Below, piece by piece: positions 23,129-34,900 of a stretch of DNA of 64,000 nt. The translations under genes and the position numbers were made by a program. Under the pieces are notes generated by a model. The model did no database searches and was not told the DNA's origin. It saw only the letters and a program-made list of their open reading frames with translations. The stretch lies in NCBI GenBank assembly GCA_031472005.1, contig PZJY01000002.1, positions 1,860,001 to 1,924,000 of the forward strand. The letters are read 5' to 3'. The DNA is from Tetracladium setigerum. Taxonomy: Eukaryota > Ascomycota > Leotiomycetes > Helotiales. Numbering within the stretch: position 1 is the first letter of the stretch; each line of letters opens with the position of its first letter.

Positions 23129-26011
23129 ATGCGCCTTGATAATCATGGCGAAGGGCGATATCAGTTGCTCTACGCAGTATACCCTAGGTTTGTGGGTGCC
23201 TTGCCAGTCATCTCCCCCTTCTCGTCCATCGAGGAGCTTAACGTGATCACGCTCTTGCGTGACTCGATCAATAAGATCCCAGTTGTGTTCAACAGCCAAT
23301 ATGCGGGATATGATCTCTCGTCCAACGCATTCCAAAGCGGTCTTAGTGCTCTGGATGATGTGCTCTCGTTGTTCGAGAGCCTTGTTCACGATGCCGCCTC
23401 AGCAACCGTAGACTCGAGCCTGCAGGATGAAATGGTACGTTTTCTACAAATTATCTCTCTTTTTTGCAAGCCCTATCATTGTGCTAATATTCCTTGCTAG
23501 AGGACGAGATTTCGCAGACTTGTCGCTTTACAACAACGAATGCCTCACCAATCCGATGGATTCTCAATTTCATTTGGACCAGACTTGGGACATTACCAAA
23601 TGGCAAATACCAAAGCAGACTCATTCAACCAGCAAATGATGAGAATTTTTTCAGAGGTTGACAGGCAGTCGAATGGTCGAATCGACGGTCCCATTCAACA
23701 AGACGATGAGATGGATAAGTCTTTACTCTACCAAGCTGAACGGCTTGCTGAAGCCTCGGAGAGACTTTCAAAGCTACTGGAAAACACGATGTGCCATACG
23801 AATCCTGACGGACACAAAGCACATATCCGACTTTCGGGATTCGAGAAACCCGAATTCGAGATCATGGTATCTCTTGGCCACGGGACAGATTTATGGCAGC
23901 AAGTACATTTCGAACAGTGCATTCCTTCCACACCGACAAAGGATGAAATTCGGGAATTATGTAGTGTGTTAAAACGTTCACATCGCCGAAAAAAGGCGTC
24001 GCGAATGCTCTTCGATCAGGAGAGGATTTGTAATCATTCCAATACTCAAGGCTCGGTCCTGACTTCGGCAAAGCCACCAAAAAGAACGATTCGGCAAATA
24101 CTCAGAGATGAGGGAGAACTGAGGCGAGAGAAGGGATTCCAACATCGGGTGATTAAGAAAAATGAGAAAGAAAGCCTCGGGCTGCGTGTTGCGACATCAC
24201 TATTGAATCTTTATGGTAGCCCCTTTTTGCAAAATGTCTTGAGCGCCGACACAATCTATATCTCACCAGAAAATTTCGATAATGAGAACAAGGGTGCCGC
24301 TGTAGAAGCCTATACAAGCTCCACCTTAAATTCGAAGTCGACTGACATCCCAATCCTGGTCGAGGATCCAGTCCCTGGGGATCCTTACATTCTGGCTCTT
24401 ACGACTCTACTTTTGGAGTTAGAACTGGAAGAGGAAGTTGTTGTGCTGGAAACTGACATAGATGACTCGTCGGACTCCAGGCTTCCATCATTATATATGG
24501 CACTGACACGTCTACTGGACGCATCAGAAGGAGATATGGACAGCCCATTCTATCAGATTATCAACTCATGTTTAGAATTGTACGATGAGTTCGCTGATCT
24601 AGAGGGTAAAGAGTATTACCGCAAAGTCAGAACAGAGCTGTTCACAAGAGTTGTTTATCAACTACGAGAACGAAATCATGTGCGCACGAATCCACCACAA
24701 ATCACCAGGTTTAGTGCACCCGTGGCTCAGAAAAGAGTAGAAGGACCCAAATTACCGAACTTTCCGCCATTGAAACAAGTCCTGCCTGTACGGGTCTGTT
24801 ACGAACCTCTGAAGACAATTTCCGAGGTTTCGGTAACGTGTATCATCAGCGAAGACTCAACCCCTCCACCTGCTTTCGGTCCACTCCTTCTATCTTCTGG
24901 GGGATCAGTGAGTTAATCACAATGAACCTATTGAGAACGAAGCTAAATTTTGGCCAGATCTCGAGCAGCAAACTTTGGCTTGATAGAATCGACATAATCA
25001 ATAACAATGTTCTCAAAACCATCGAGCCTAAACAGCCGGTAGTACGGAGGGTCAGGATAGCCATTCTAGACACAGGCTGCGATCCCGATTCTCCATGTCT
25101 GTCCAGTGTTAGGAATGTTGGCGCACGAGTCAAAAAACACTGGCAAGACTGGTCAGGCGGCACTTCAAAAAGGCCCGTTGATGAAGATCCTAAGCAGCAC
25201 GGAACTTCGCTTGTCGCTCTCCTACTGAGAGTTGCTCCCCATGCTGAGATTCTCGTGGGACGAGTTGCCAAAAATGCAAGTGAGCTTGAGAAAGCAGACG
25301 TAAAGATAGCAGAGGTATGATCCCAAAATCTGAAATGCTGCCCCTCCTCATTGACTAACGTTTCTGTAGGCCATATCTTATGTTGCAACAAATTGGGATG
25401 CCGATATCGTGACCATGTCCTTCGGTTTCCCGGACAAAATCAACATGAAGTCAACCGAGGCCGCCATCGATGATGCTATCACGAATCGAAAAAGAAGCAA
25501 CAAAGGAATCTTATTCTTCGCCGCTGCGAACAATGATGGCGCCAACGCACCTGAATTATTTCCCGCTAGTTATGAAAAGGTAATATCAGTACGCGGTACC
25601 GATCACACTGGAGAGTTTAAGAAGAAGTACAACCCAGATCCGTGGGCACCAGACATCAGTACACTTTACGGCACGCTGGGACATGAGGTTCCCTTCGATT
25701 CCTTGGATCCTGACAACCCAGAATTCATCACATCAGGCTGTTCAGTTGCCGCCCCTATTCTGGCTGGTATTATGGCAATGATCCTCCAATATGTTGACTG
25801 GGTAGGCTGGACAGCAAGCGCAGATCCTAAAATCAGTCATCCAATGTCTAGATTGTATACGAGAGAGGGCGCCCTTTTCTTTTTACGTCACATTGCTGAC
25901 GGTGATGTACACAGTCGACGTCGGTACGTCGCACCATGGAAATTCTTTTTCCAAAAGAAGGAACATGAGAGATTGGCCTTAATACAATTTGTTATGTCGG
26001 AGTTTCCATAG
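23129..26011 (+). CDS. DUF7580-subtilisin (S8) fusion protease, HET-Q2-like partner of the gasdermin gene
   Basis: Four exons (23129-23434, 23501-24907, 24958-25314, 25370-26011) give 903 residues. Residues 1-290 are helical and unassigned. About 295-490 match DUF7580, a helical domain of fungal cell-death-associated proteins. The C-terminal 300 residues are an S8 serine protease with a full triad: Asp609 (AILDTGCD), His652 (KQHGTSLVALLL) and Ser815 (SGCSVAAP). The oxyanion Asn lies in FFAAANND. There is no signal peptide, so it probably acts in the cytoplasm. The convergent neighbour 289 bp away is gasdermin-like. In Podospora, HET-Q2, a cytoplasmic S8 protease, cleaves the C-terminal tail of gasdermin-like HET-Q1 to cause cell death; by analogy this protein would do the same. 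That function is inference. The start codon is the first ATG of the frame and is moderately sure. Confidence 0.87.
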
Positions 26012-26300
26012 GTCATGGGATTGGCGTTTGGCATATACTTGAAATGATAGTTCAGGATATTTTTTGAGTTAGCGCGGATTTGAAGCTACGAAAGACATGT
26101 GGTTCGAATTAGAAGGATAATTTATCTCGTTCAGCATTTGAAAGTCGCGTACAAAGTGTCAACTCAAAATGAAATGCGGAAAACGTTGCGGTGAAAGAAA
26201 CAAGAAAGACAGCTCGCCACTTTAAATTACTTTAAGACAACTTGATTTTCGGTATTCATTCCAATCATAAGGCATGAAACTTGCATCCGTACCGCTCATC
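26012..26300. other. Convergent 3' spacer between protease and gasdermin-like genes
   Basis: This 289-bp spacer lies between two stop codons facing each other. Transcripts may overlap here. No terminator motif can be assigned with confidence. Confidence 0.5.
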
Positions 26301-27146
26301 TCAAACCTGACTCGCAAAGAGCCATAAATACAAATCTTCATCAAGATCATCTGCCGCTGCCGTGATATCCTCTTCAAACCCAGCCGTAAGAACCTCAGTT
26401 GTCGCAACATCATTTTCCAATTCAGTCTCCTTCTCCTTCTCATCTCCCGCATCATCTCCAAGGAACGCAGCTTTGTCGTGGAACTCATCAATACGAAGTG
26501 TCTTGTTCTTGCCCCAGCCTTTCGGTTGAATCCTCAGAAGTTGGTAAGCAAAAATGATATCGTTGCCCGACTCAAATCCGTCCGACAACTTGTTCTCCGC
26601 TTTCGCATCGAGGTTTGCACCCAACGACGCACCCGGTGCGACTTTTCCGGATGCTTCTGCGCCAACGCTTGCGGCTGAGGAGGTTTCATGGCTTAACTTG
26701 AAGCCCTTCGCAATTTTCAGACCGGTGATCATGTATACGGGACTACTGGAAACACTTCCAAGGCGTATGGTATTCTTGATCCGTGGTTCCTGGGCTCTGA
26801 TGGCAATTTCTTCAGGAGAAGGTTCATCTTTGAAATAGATCGTGTCGAGCGAGTCCATGGTAAAACTTCCTTTCTTCGCATTCTCATTCTGAGCTGCCAG
26901 CTTAACCCGAGCCTGATCAAAGGCTGTAGCCCAGATGCCCAAATTAACAGTGCGAACTTTCTCGATGGCTAATCTCCATTCTCTCTCTGTTGCAGTTTGG
27001 GTCTCCGGGAGATCTTGTTTTGGTTTGGAAAGGACGCGATGAGGTTCAAAAGGGTTGCTGACAATGTTTCCCAGCGCGATCGATCCGCCGGGGAGAAAGG
27101 TCCAGTTGGGCGCGAGCAAGTAGGTGGGGTTTAGGACTGAACTCAT
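26301..27146 (-). CDS. Gasdermin-like pore-forming cell-death protein (HET-Q1/RCD-1 family)
   Basis: A single exon of 281 residues, close to the length of Podospora HET-Q1. Family blocks seen in order are LLAPNWTFLPGG...LGNIV...PHRVL (about residues 10-40), a FKDEPSPEEI...PRI segment (about 105-123), SPVYMITGLKIAKGF (about 135-149), an Ala/Gly-rich stretch (about 157-180) and DIIFAYQLLRI (about 196-206). The rest, from about residue 229, is a strongly acidic 53-residue tail. Fungal gasdermins form membrane pores after allelic interaction (RCD-1) or after proteolytic removal of a short C-terminal tail (HET-Q1). The tail here fits the second mode and the neighbouring protease supports it. No signal peptide is present. 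The cleavage site cannot be read from sequence alone. The frame is intact. Assignment rests on remembered family motifs, not on a search. Confidence 0.85.
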   Translation of the reverse strand: MSSVLNPTYLLAPNWTFLPGGSIALGNIVSNPFEPHRVLSKPKQDLPETQTATEREWRLAIEKVRTVNLGIWATAFDQARVKLAAQNENAKKGSFTMDSLDTIYFKDEPSPEEIAIRAQEPRIKNTIRLGSVSSSPVYMITGLKIAKGFKLSHETSSAASVGAEASGKVAPGASLGANLDAKAENKLSDGFESGNDIIFAYQLLRIQPKGWGKNKTLRIDEFHDKAAFLGDDAGDEKEKETELENDVATTEVLTAGFEEDITAAADDLDEDLYLWLFASQV

Positions 27147-28905
27147 TTTCAAAGGTAATAGATGTCACTCCGGTCGGGCCTGAAGTCAATCTCGATAAGC
27201 CTTTTGCGTTTTCTCAGGCCTGCACGGTGGCTCTGGAAATAATCACTCTCGAATTTTAAGATAGCGCAAATTCTGTGAGCAAGCGAGTCTCAGAGGTACA
27301 CTGAAAATCAATAGATGATCAAGTCTCAAGGCGGGGAACGTGGTCATCACTTCTCAGCTGTCCTTCAGCGCTGACAGCACTCTTCAGTGCCACGGAGAGC
27401 CTATCTGCTCCTTTGAACGGGCGATAATTCATCTTCGCTGCCCATCATTCGCTTGGCTTGCATACAGCCTTGTTGTCACCTTCGATGTTGGTAAGCATCA
27501 CACCTTCATAACTTCAAATCTCTAACTACTTTGTATTTGAGCTATGTGTGTTTCTTTCTATTTAGCAGTAGTTAATTAGTTGTTAAAATGATTCAAATCA
27601 AACAAGATCCATATGTCGAAACAGTAGACGTCTGTTGGGTGAAGAGTACCTACGGAGTAGAGCCTCAAGAGCTACTCAACAGGCTAGCTTCGGGCCGCCC
27701 CGTGGAGTACCAGCACGGGATCTGACGGAAGATACATCACGTGATATTGGGCTGATTTCGCGCAGATTACCTAAGTTGTTCAAGCAAATATTCCATCTCT
27801 AGAATGTCGGAGATCCGATGTCTCCTCAAAGCAGTTTCAAACTTTGATGTGTTCTGAAAGCGGCTTGCTTCAGGATCCACTAGGCGTTTGTATTGAACTT
27901 TCAAGTCCACTTCTTTCCATGTGGACGACTTTCGGAGTTCCTCCGAAGTGGCGTTTTGAAATTTGAAAGTCATCGTCACCAGCCAAAGAAAAGACACGCT
28001 CGTTACCGTTGGCCTTTCCCCATACTGATCGAGGCTCTCCTATTTATCTCACTGTCAGCTCATCAACTTGCTAGTCGGAGCCAACGAGTCAAGGAAGGCG
28101 TTCTTCGGCAAGGCGGATCTTAATTTTTGCGCCAATCTGTCTGTACAGTACAGTTGGAAATTGACTGCCTACACTGAAAATTTGAAGAGTTAAATTGGAG
28201 CTTTGGACTTCTTTCTGCACGTACACTGCCAGTTCAGTTGAACGGATGGGCTTCTGCTAATGAGAATTGTCTCAAGCGGCTGTCACTTCGAGAAACTGGA
28301 ATGGAAAATTTGTCATGGGGCTGACAGTATTGCGAAGAGTGTGTGCTGTTCTCCTGCTTTGCAAGACGCGTTCTCCCTATCCACACTTTCTCTCTTCTCT
28401 AGTCGGTTTTTATAGCGCAATTGTCTTTCAGCTTCACAAAATCTATTGTTGGTATCGAAATAGGCATATTAGCCACCCAACCCAGTCTTGAAGGGGGTTT
28501 TCTCCGTTCCCCTTTCAATTTACCGAATCTAGAAGTGCAAGATCCATTGTTACAGATCCACAAATTAAAGGCGAATTTCTCGATGCGGTGCTTTTCGTCC
28601 GTGTTCTAGATGTCGATTTTTTCGTCTTGTCTTCGGATTGGCCGGAAAAGCGAAGAGTCTTTGCTCTGGAGCGTGCGTATTGCTTATCTCGTCCCAAATG
28701 ACCGAAATCCAGGGATTGAGGCATGGGTCCAAAAAGCCGTGATGGCCTGGCTAGCCATGAAGCTTGAATGCCACGAGGATCATTGCAGATTCCTTGTCCG
28801 TATCCTCGGTATATCGACCGCGTTATAAGGCTTCCGATTCCCTGTTGTGGTGGTTCTTGTTCTGTAGTCAATCATTCAACTCACCCGTCAGGGAACGACA
28901 GCATC
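27147..28905. other. Intergenic region between gasdermin-like and PME genes
   Basis: About 1.76 kb. The sequence just after 27147 is the upstream region of the gasdermin-like gene. A 66-codon minus-strand frame (ATG at 27972 to 27767) shows no known domain. Frames at 28267-28900 on both strands are not supported. The last 100 bases are the leader of the PME gene. Confidence 0.45.
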
Positions 28906-31900
28906 ATGTTGAACGTCAAAATGGGCTGCGTAGGAGGAATTCTCTTGCTTATGAGCTTTGTTTCTCCAATTGCCGCTCAGAGCTCTTCTACATCAAGTCT
29001 GGGAACGACAACATCGAGTCTGACTACATCAACAACATCAAGTCTTGCAACTGTGACAACTCCTGCCACAGCTGCGTCCGGTGAGTTGCTTGTCATCGTT
29101 TATTAGATGAATCTAACGTGTAAAGGCACTGTCATTGTCGACGCGGGAGGCAATGGACAATTCACTGCCATAAACCCAGCCATCTCGTACGCCCAAACAT
29201 ACGCTCAGCCAACAGTCATTGTCCGTGCAGGTGTATATCAGGAAGTCGTTTCGGTTCTTGGCTCATACGCAATCACCATCATTGGAGAATCACCCAATAC
29301 TTCTGACAACGCCCAAAACCAGGTCACTATCTCGAACTCGGTCACTCCCATGAGCATCAACTCAAACAGCGTCAAAGGAATCACTTGGAAGAACATCAAC
29401 TTTGTAAACACAGCCACAGGAACTGCACCTGCCGTCTCTTTGCGTGGAACGAAGAATGCGTTCTATAATTGCCGCTTCATCTCAGCAGGAGCTGGTGCGG
29501 TCACTTCAACCTTGGGAATTACATTGATCGCAAACTCCTACATCGAAGGCACGGACAAATTGCTCAGTGGATATTTAGGACTTTATGTTTTTGGAACAAC
29601 GCTTGCCGCCACAGCCAGTTCTTCAACCATTGTATACAGCCGTGGATATTCAACTCCAGTTCAACTGTCCCAGACAGTCTTAGATTCCTGCAGTATCATT
29701 CAGAAACCCGGTACAACGAACAGCTATGTTTATCTCGCTGGTCCCAACGGAGATGGAGCCCAAGCAGTTTTCAAATACACAAGTATGGCGAGTTTGATTG
29801 CTCCAGGGGGAACGAGAGCACTTGGCACCAACGGCTTTTTTGGCGAGTATGCAACGACTGGACCAGGAAGCTACCAATATGACGCCAAGCGAGTTGATAC
29901 CCTAATGACAGCTTCAATGCTTACCAACGCTACAATCGATTATGTCTTCGCCAATTCATTTGTTGGATATACTGCCACTAATACGGACTGGATCGATGCC
30001 GGAGTTCTTCAGGCGATTGTTGCTGCCAACGCTGTTATTGCTGCTGCACCTTCGACAACTACTAGTTCGACTATTAGCAGTGTCTCATCTTCGACGTTCT
30101 CCACATCTTCTACCCCAAGTTCATCCTCGACGTCCTCCACATTTTCATCCATTTCAATTGAGTCTCAATCATCGGATGCCAGCAGCTCAACCACGTCAAC
30201 GTCACCAAGTGCTGCCAGTCCAACCTCCACTTGTTCTATCCAGAGCTACCCCTCCTCGGTCCCATCAACTGCCTTAATCGTAGGACCAGTTGGTTCGTGT
30301 GCAACCTACAACAGTCTGGGTGCTGCAATTGCAGCCCTTCCAGCTGGCTCAACAGCGCAATACATTTACATTCTCGCTGGAACATACACCGAGCAAATTC
30401 CCGCTTTCAACAGAGTTGGTGCCACGATTTTCCGTGGCGAATCAACAAGCCCACTGGATCAGAGTTCCAATTTGGTCACACTCCAGTACTCTGGAAGTGT
30501 ATTGAGCAGTGCCGGAGGCTCGGAAGAGAAGTCCGTCTTTCGCTCTACACAATACAATTCGAAGAAATATGCCTTTTACAATATCAACTTCGTCAACATC
30601 GCAGCAATCTCCCCCAACACCATTGCCATTGCTATGGATATCAAGGCGCAGCAGGTTGGGTTCTACTCTTGTGGATTCTCCTCTGGTGGAGGGACCTTTT
30701 TGGCTAATTACGGGACATTCTTTCTTGATAATTGCCGCATTGAAGGGTCGTCCGACTTTTTCTGGGGCTACGGAGCTGCATATGTGAGCAACTCCTTGAT
30801 AGTCTCAAACACTCCTGGATATTCGATCACTGCTCAAAGTTACACTACGACTTACGCATCTCAATTTGTTTTTGACCATTGCGCATTTGTACCCAAGGCA
30901 GCGACTTCCATGAGCAAGTCAACCTATCTGGGACGCGATTACTCTGCCTCTGCACATGTTGCAATCACAAACTCTTTCTTGGACGCCCACATCTACCCGG
31001 CTGGCTGGTTGATCAAATCTGCAACGGCTACTGTCGCATTTGCGGAGTTCAATAACTCTGGACCTGGTTTTGTAGCTTCGTCTCGAGCTTCCCAAGCACA
31101 GATTCTCACCGACGCAAGTCTCTACTCCATTGAGAGTGTTCTTGGAGCAGACGTGAGCTGGATAGATCAGTCCGCAATCAAGCCCTTCGCTGGGTTTCCT
31201 CCGTCGGTCTTTGAAGTCGTTGCAACCAGCACTACATCGTCAAGTACAACGACCCCAACGCCTACAGCCAGTGGCCTACCAGCCACAAGCACCTACGTGG
31301 TATCTCTCGAACCAAACATTACCGAGTATGGAAGTGTATCAGCTGCTGTCTCGGCACTTCCGAATGATGGTCTTGAGAAAGTGATTCTTATCAAAGCAGG
31401 CACGTACACCGAGCAGGTGAACATTCAGCGTGCGGGCAAGGTGACACTACGAGGTGCAACCTCGTTCGTCAACGACTATTCGCAGAACGAAGTCACTCTC
31501 CAGTTCAACTACGGAGTCTCGACGAGCGCAGGCCAAAATGAATTGACGCCAGTTCTCTACACCAAGAAGAACGACGGAAGTGGAATTGCTCTGTACAATA
31601 TCAACTTCGTCAATACGTTCCCCAGACCAGGAATTACGCAGCTCTTGCAGCAGACTTCTACGGTGCAAACATGGCTGCATATGGTTGCAAATTCATCGGA
31701 TTCCAGGACACATTACTCGCGAACAAAGGCACCCAACTCTTCTCCAATTGCTACATTGAAGGGAGCGTCGATTTTATTTGGGGATTCTCTACTGCATACT
31801 TCCATCAGTGTTATCTTGCAGCGAACACTCCAGGAACCTCCATCGCCGCGCACAGCCGAGCTTCTGCCGCAGCGGTTGGTGGCTACGTGTTCGACAAGTG

Positions 31901-34900
31901 TTTCGTCTCCTATACTAGCACTTACGGGTCGGCTCTTGGGCTCACGTATCTGGCCCGGCCATACTCTGCTTTCTCAGTCGTGGTTTACAAGAACTCTTAT
32001 CTTGATAGCAACATTAATGCCGCTGGTTGGTCGGTTTGGCAGACAAATAACCCTCAGACGAGCGATGTAACTTTCGGAGAATACAATAATGTTGGCCCCT
32101 CTGCGTGGACATCTTCGACGGAGAGAGCTTCTTTCGCCACAAATCTTACCGAAGCCCAAGTTGCAGCATACGACCTGGCAACCTTCCTCGGAAGTACATC
32201 CTGGATTGATATGGAAGCATACAATTTCGTGCCTTCAGTCACCTTTTCTTCATCTGGTGTGAATGGCACTGTTCCTGTCGCAACACCAACTCCTACACCA
32301 GTCGCAAATGCAACTTCCTCACGCCCATCCAGCGGAACTGTCCCTCCTGCTGGGGCTGTTTTGGTTTCTTCGGAAAGAACAATTGCTGGCTCATTTGCAA
32401 ACCTTACGGATGCCCTTGCCTCACTTCCATCCGATGCAACACCCCAAACAATTTTCATATACCCAGGCTCATACACGGAGCAATTCAAAGTCAATAGACT
32501 CGGTGCCGTCACAATCGTTGGATATCAATCTGGGAATGTTGGACAAACATATACCGGAACCAAGTCACAATTACATACTCTCGTGGTCTTTCTGTTGTTG
32601 CCCCAGTCGCTGCAGGACACACTAATGCTGAGACCGCTGTTGTGGCCACAGCATCAAATAAGATCACCTTTTACAACATCAATTTCATCAATACTGACAA
32701 CTTGGACGGTGCGATACCTTCCTACGTCACTTTGGCAGCATCAGTGTATGGAGATCAGATTGGATTTTACGGCTGTTCCATGGTTGGATGGCAAGACACA
32801 CTCCTCACCGGAAATCCAGCTGGCTACGCCTATTACGAAAGCAGTTATATTGATGGAGCTATCGATTTCGTGTGGGGCTACTCGCTCTCGTACTTCAAAG
32901 GCTGTACCATCGCTGCGAAGAAGAGCAAATCCTGCATTACAGCTCAGAGTCGTGCATCAGATACTGCAACTGGCGGATACATCTTTGACCAGTGCCTATT
33001 CACTGCAGCATCTACAGCTACCGCTGATCTTACACAGTCGGTGTATATTGGAAGGCCGTACAGCAAATTTGCAAAGGTTGTTGTCAAGTACTCTCACTTG
33101 GATAGCACAATTCATCCTGCAGGTTGGAAAGCCTGGTCCACGACGGATCCTCGTCTAGATTCTGTTACGTTCGCAGAATATCAGAACACTGGCGCTGGTA
33201 ATTGGGAAAACAATGTAGCAGATCGTGTTGCCTTTGGAAAAGCGACGCTCTTGACCTCTGATACCTACACTCTGAGCAGCGTGATGGCGTCAACATCTTG
33301 GATTGATATGACCTACTGGGACTCGATTGTCACGCCTCAAACGACAATCATTCCTCCAGCCACGGACTCAGGCAACTCAACCACTCCTCCCGTAGGCGCA
33401 TGTCTCGTTTCCAAAGTCGTTGTTCCTGGAAAATCGACCTTCCCAACAATTGCCGAATGTATCGCAAGCTTGCCATCTTCCAATGCCCTTGCTACCATTT
33501 TCATTTATGCTGGAATCTACAATGAGCAGCTCACCTTCAAGTAAGTCGTCTAAACCAACGATGAGAATGCGCTGACTTTGAACCCTGCAGTCGAACTGGC
33601 CCAACAGTTTTCAGAGGCAATTCCGCTACTCCGGACGACCACACAAACAACCAAGTTATCATTACGAATTCTAACGGAGTTGACACACAGGGAGATCAAA
33701 GCAATTCTGACTCCGCCACTTTTTACTCTAGAGGAAAGAATGTGAAGTTTTACAACATCAATCTCATCAACACATTTGGTACTGCAGCTGATTACGCTTC
33801 CCTCGCATTCTCTGTTGGTAACAATGGAAACGCATCCTTCTATGGATGCCAGATTATTGGAAATCAGGATACTCTTAACATTAACGTTGGTTAGTTTTCT
33901 CCTTCTGAGATGTTGCATTTTGACTAATTAAACAGGTGCAAGCATATTTGTGTACAATAGCGTGGTTGAAGGCACGATAGACTTTATCTGGGGAGCTGGA
34001 TCAGCATACTTCTTGTCCTCGACAATCTCACCAAGAACGAATGCGATTTCAATTACTGCCGACAAACGAGCAACCAACACATCAATTGGTGGAATGGTGT
34101 TCGATCAGTGCAAAGTCACCCATCTGCGGAAGGTGCTGCTGTATCTGGCATGGCAGGCTCAATTTCTCTTGGTCGACCATGGAACGCCAATGCCGGGTAG
34201 CATACATCAGAACATACCTTGATAGCTGTGTCAGCGCAGTCGGCTGGGTTGCGTGGTCGAAAAGCTCACCAAACACTGATGGCGTCTTCTTTGGCGAGTA
34301 CCAAAACTCTGGACCGGGCGCGACTACCTCTGGAAGAGCAAAGTTTTCCCACCAGATGTCGAACCAAGAAGCCGCGGCTCTTCAAATCGGCAGTTTCTTC
34401 TCTAGCACTTCTTGGATCGATTTCACAGCCGTGAAGGTCCTTCCGTTCGAGGCTGGTGATGTTCCTCTCACGTCCACAGTTACGTCGACGATACTTCCGA
34501 CTGGATCAATTCCTGTTACTACAGTCTCAAGCACCATATATCTCACCTCGACAGAATCAATGGCACTTGCAACCATCACCAAAAACACCACTACAAAGAT
34601 TTCATCTACCATTTCTCAAACCGAACTCGATGTGTACAAGACCACACAACTCAAACTCACGGTCACTGAACTTTCAACGATTTCACCTCTACCCAAATTG
34701 CTTACAACAACAATCAATCAAATTGTATCCACTATTTTGACAATTCAAGGCGCCTCCAGCCTGATCACTACGACTAAAACATCGAAAATAACGGGTACCA
34801 TCAGCATCACGCCTCTGCCTACAACAGTCCTCCAGACTATTTCCATTCGTCAAACTTTCACAAACACTGTCACACCAAAGCCTGTATCCAAGGTCGTTAC

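Noticed and set aside
23048..23389. Minus-strand 113-codon frame opposite the protease N-terminus
   Set aside because: The plus-strand reading joins in phase through a normal intron to the DUF7580-S8 frame; the minus frame has no such support.
27767..27997. Minus-strand 76-codon frame upstream of the gasdermin-like gene
   Set aside because: It begins at GTG, has ATG only at 27972, and shows no recognisable domain. It is too weak to call.
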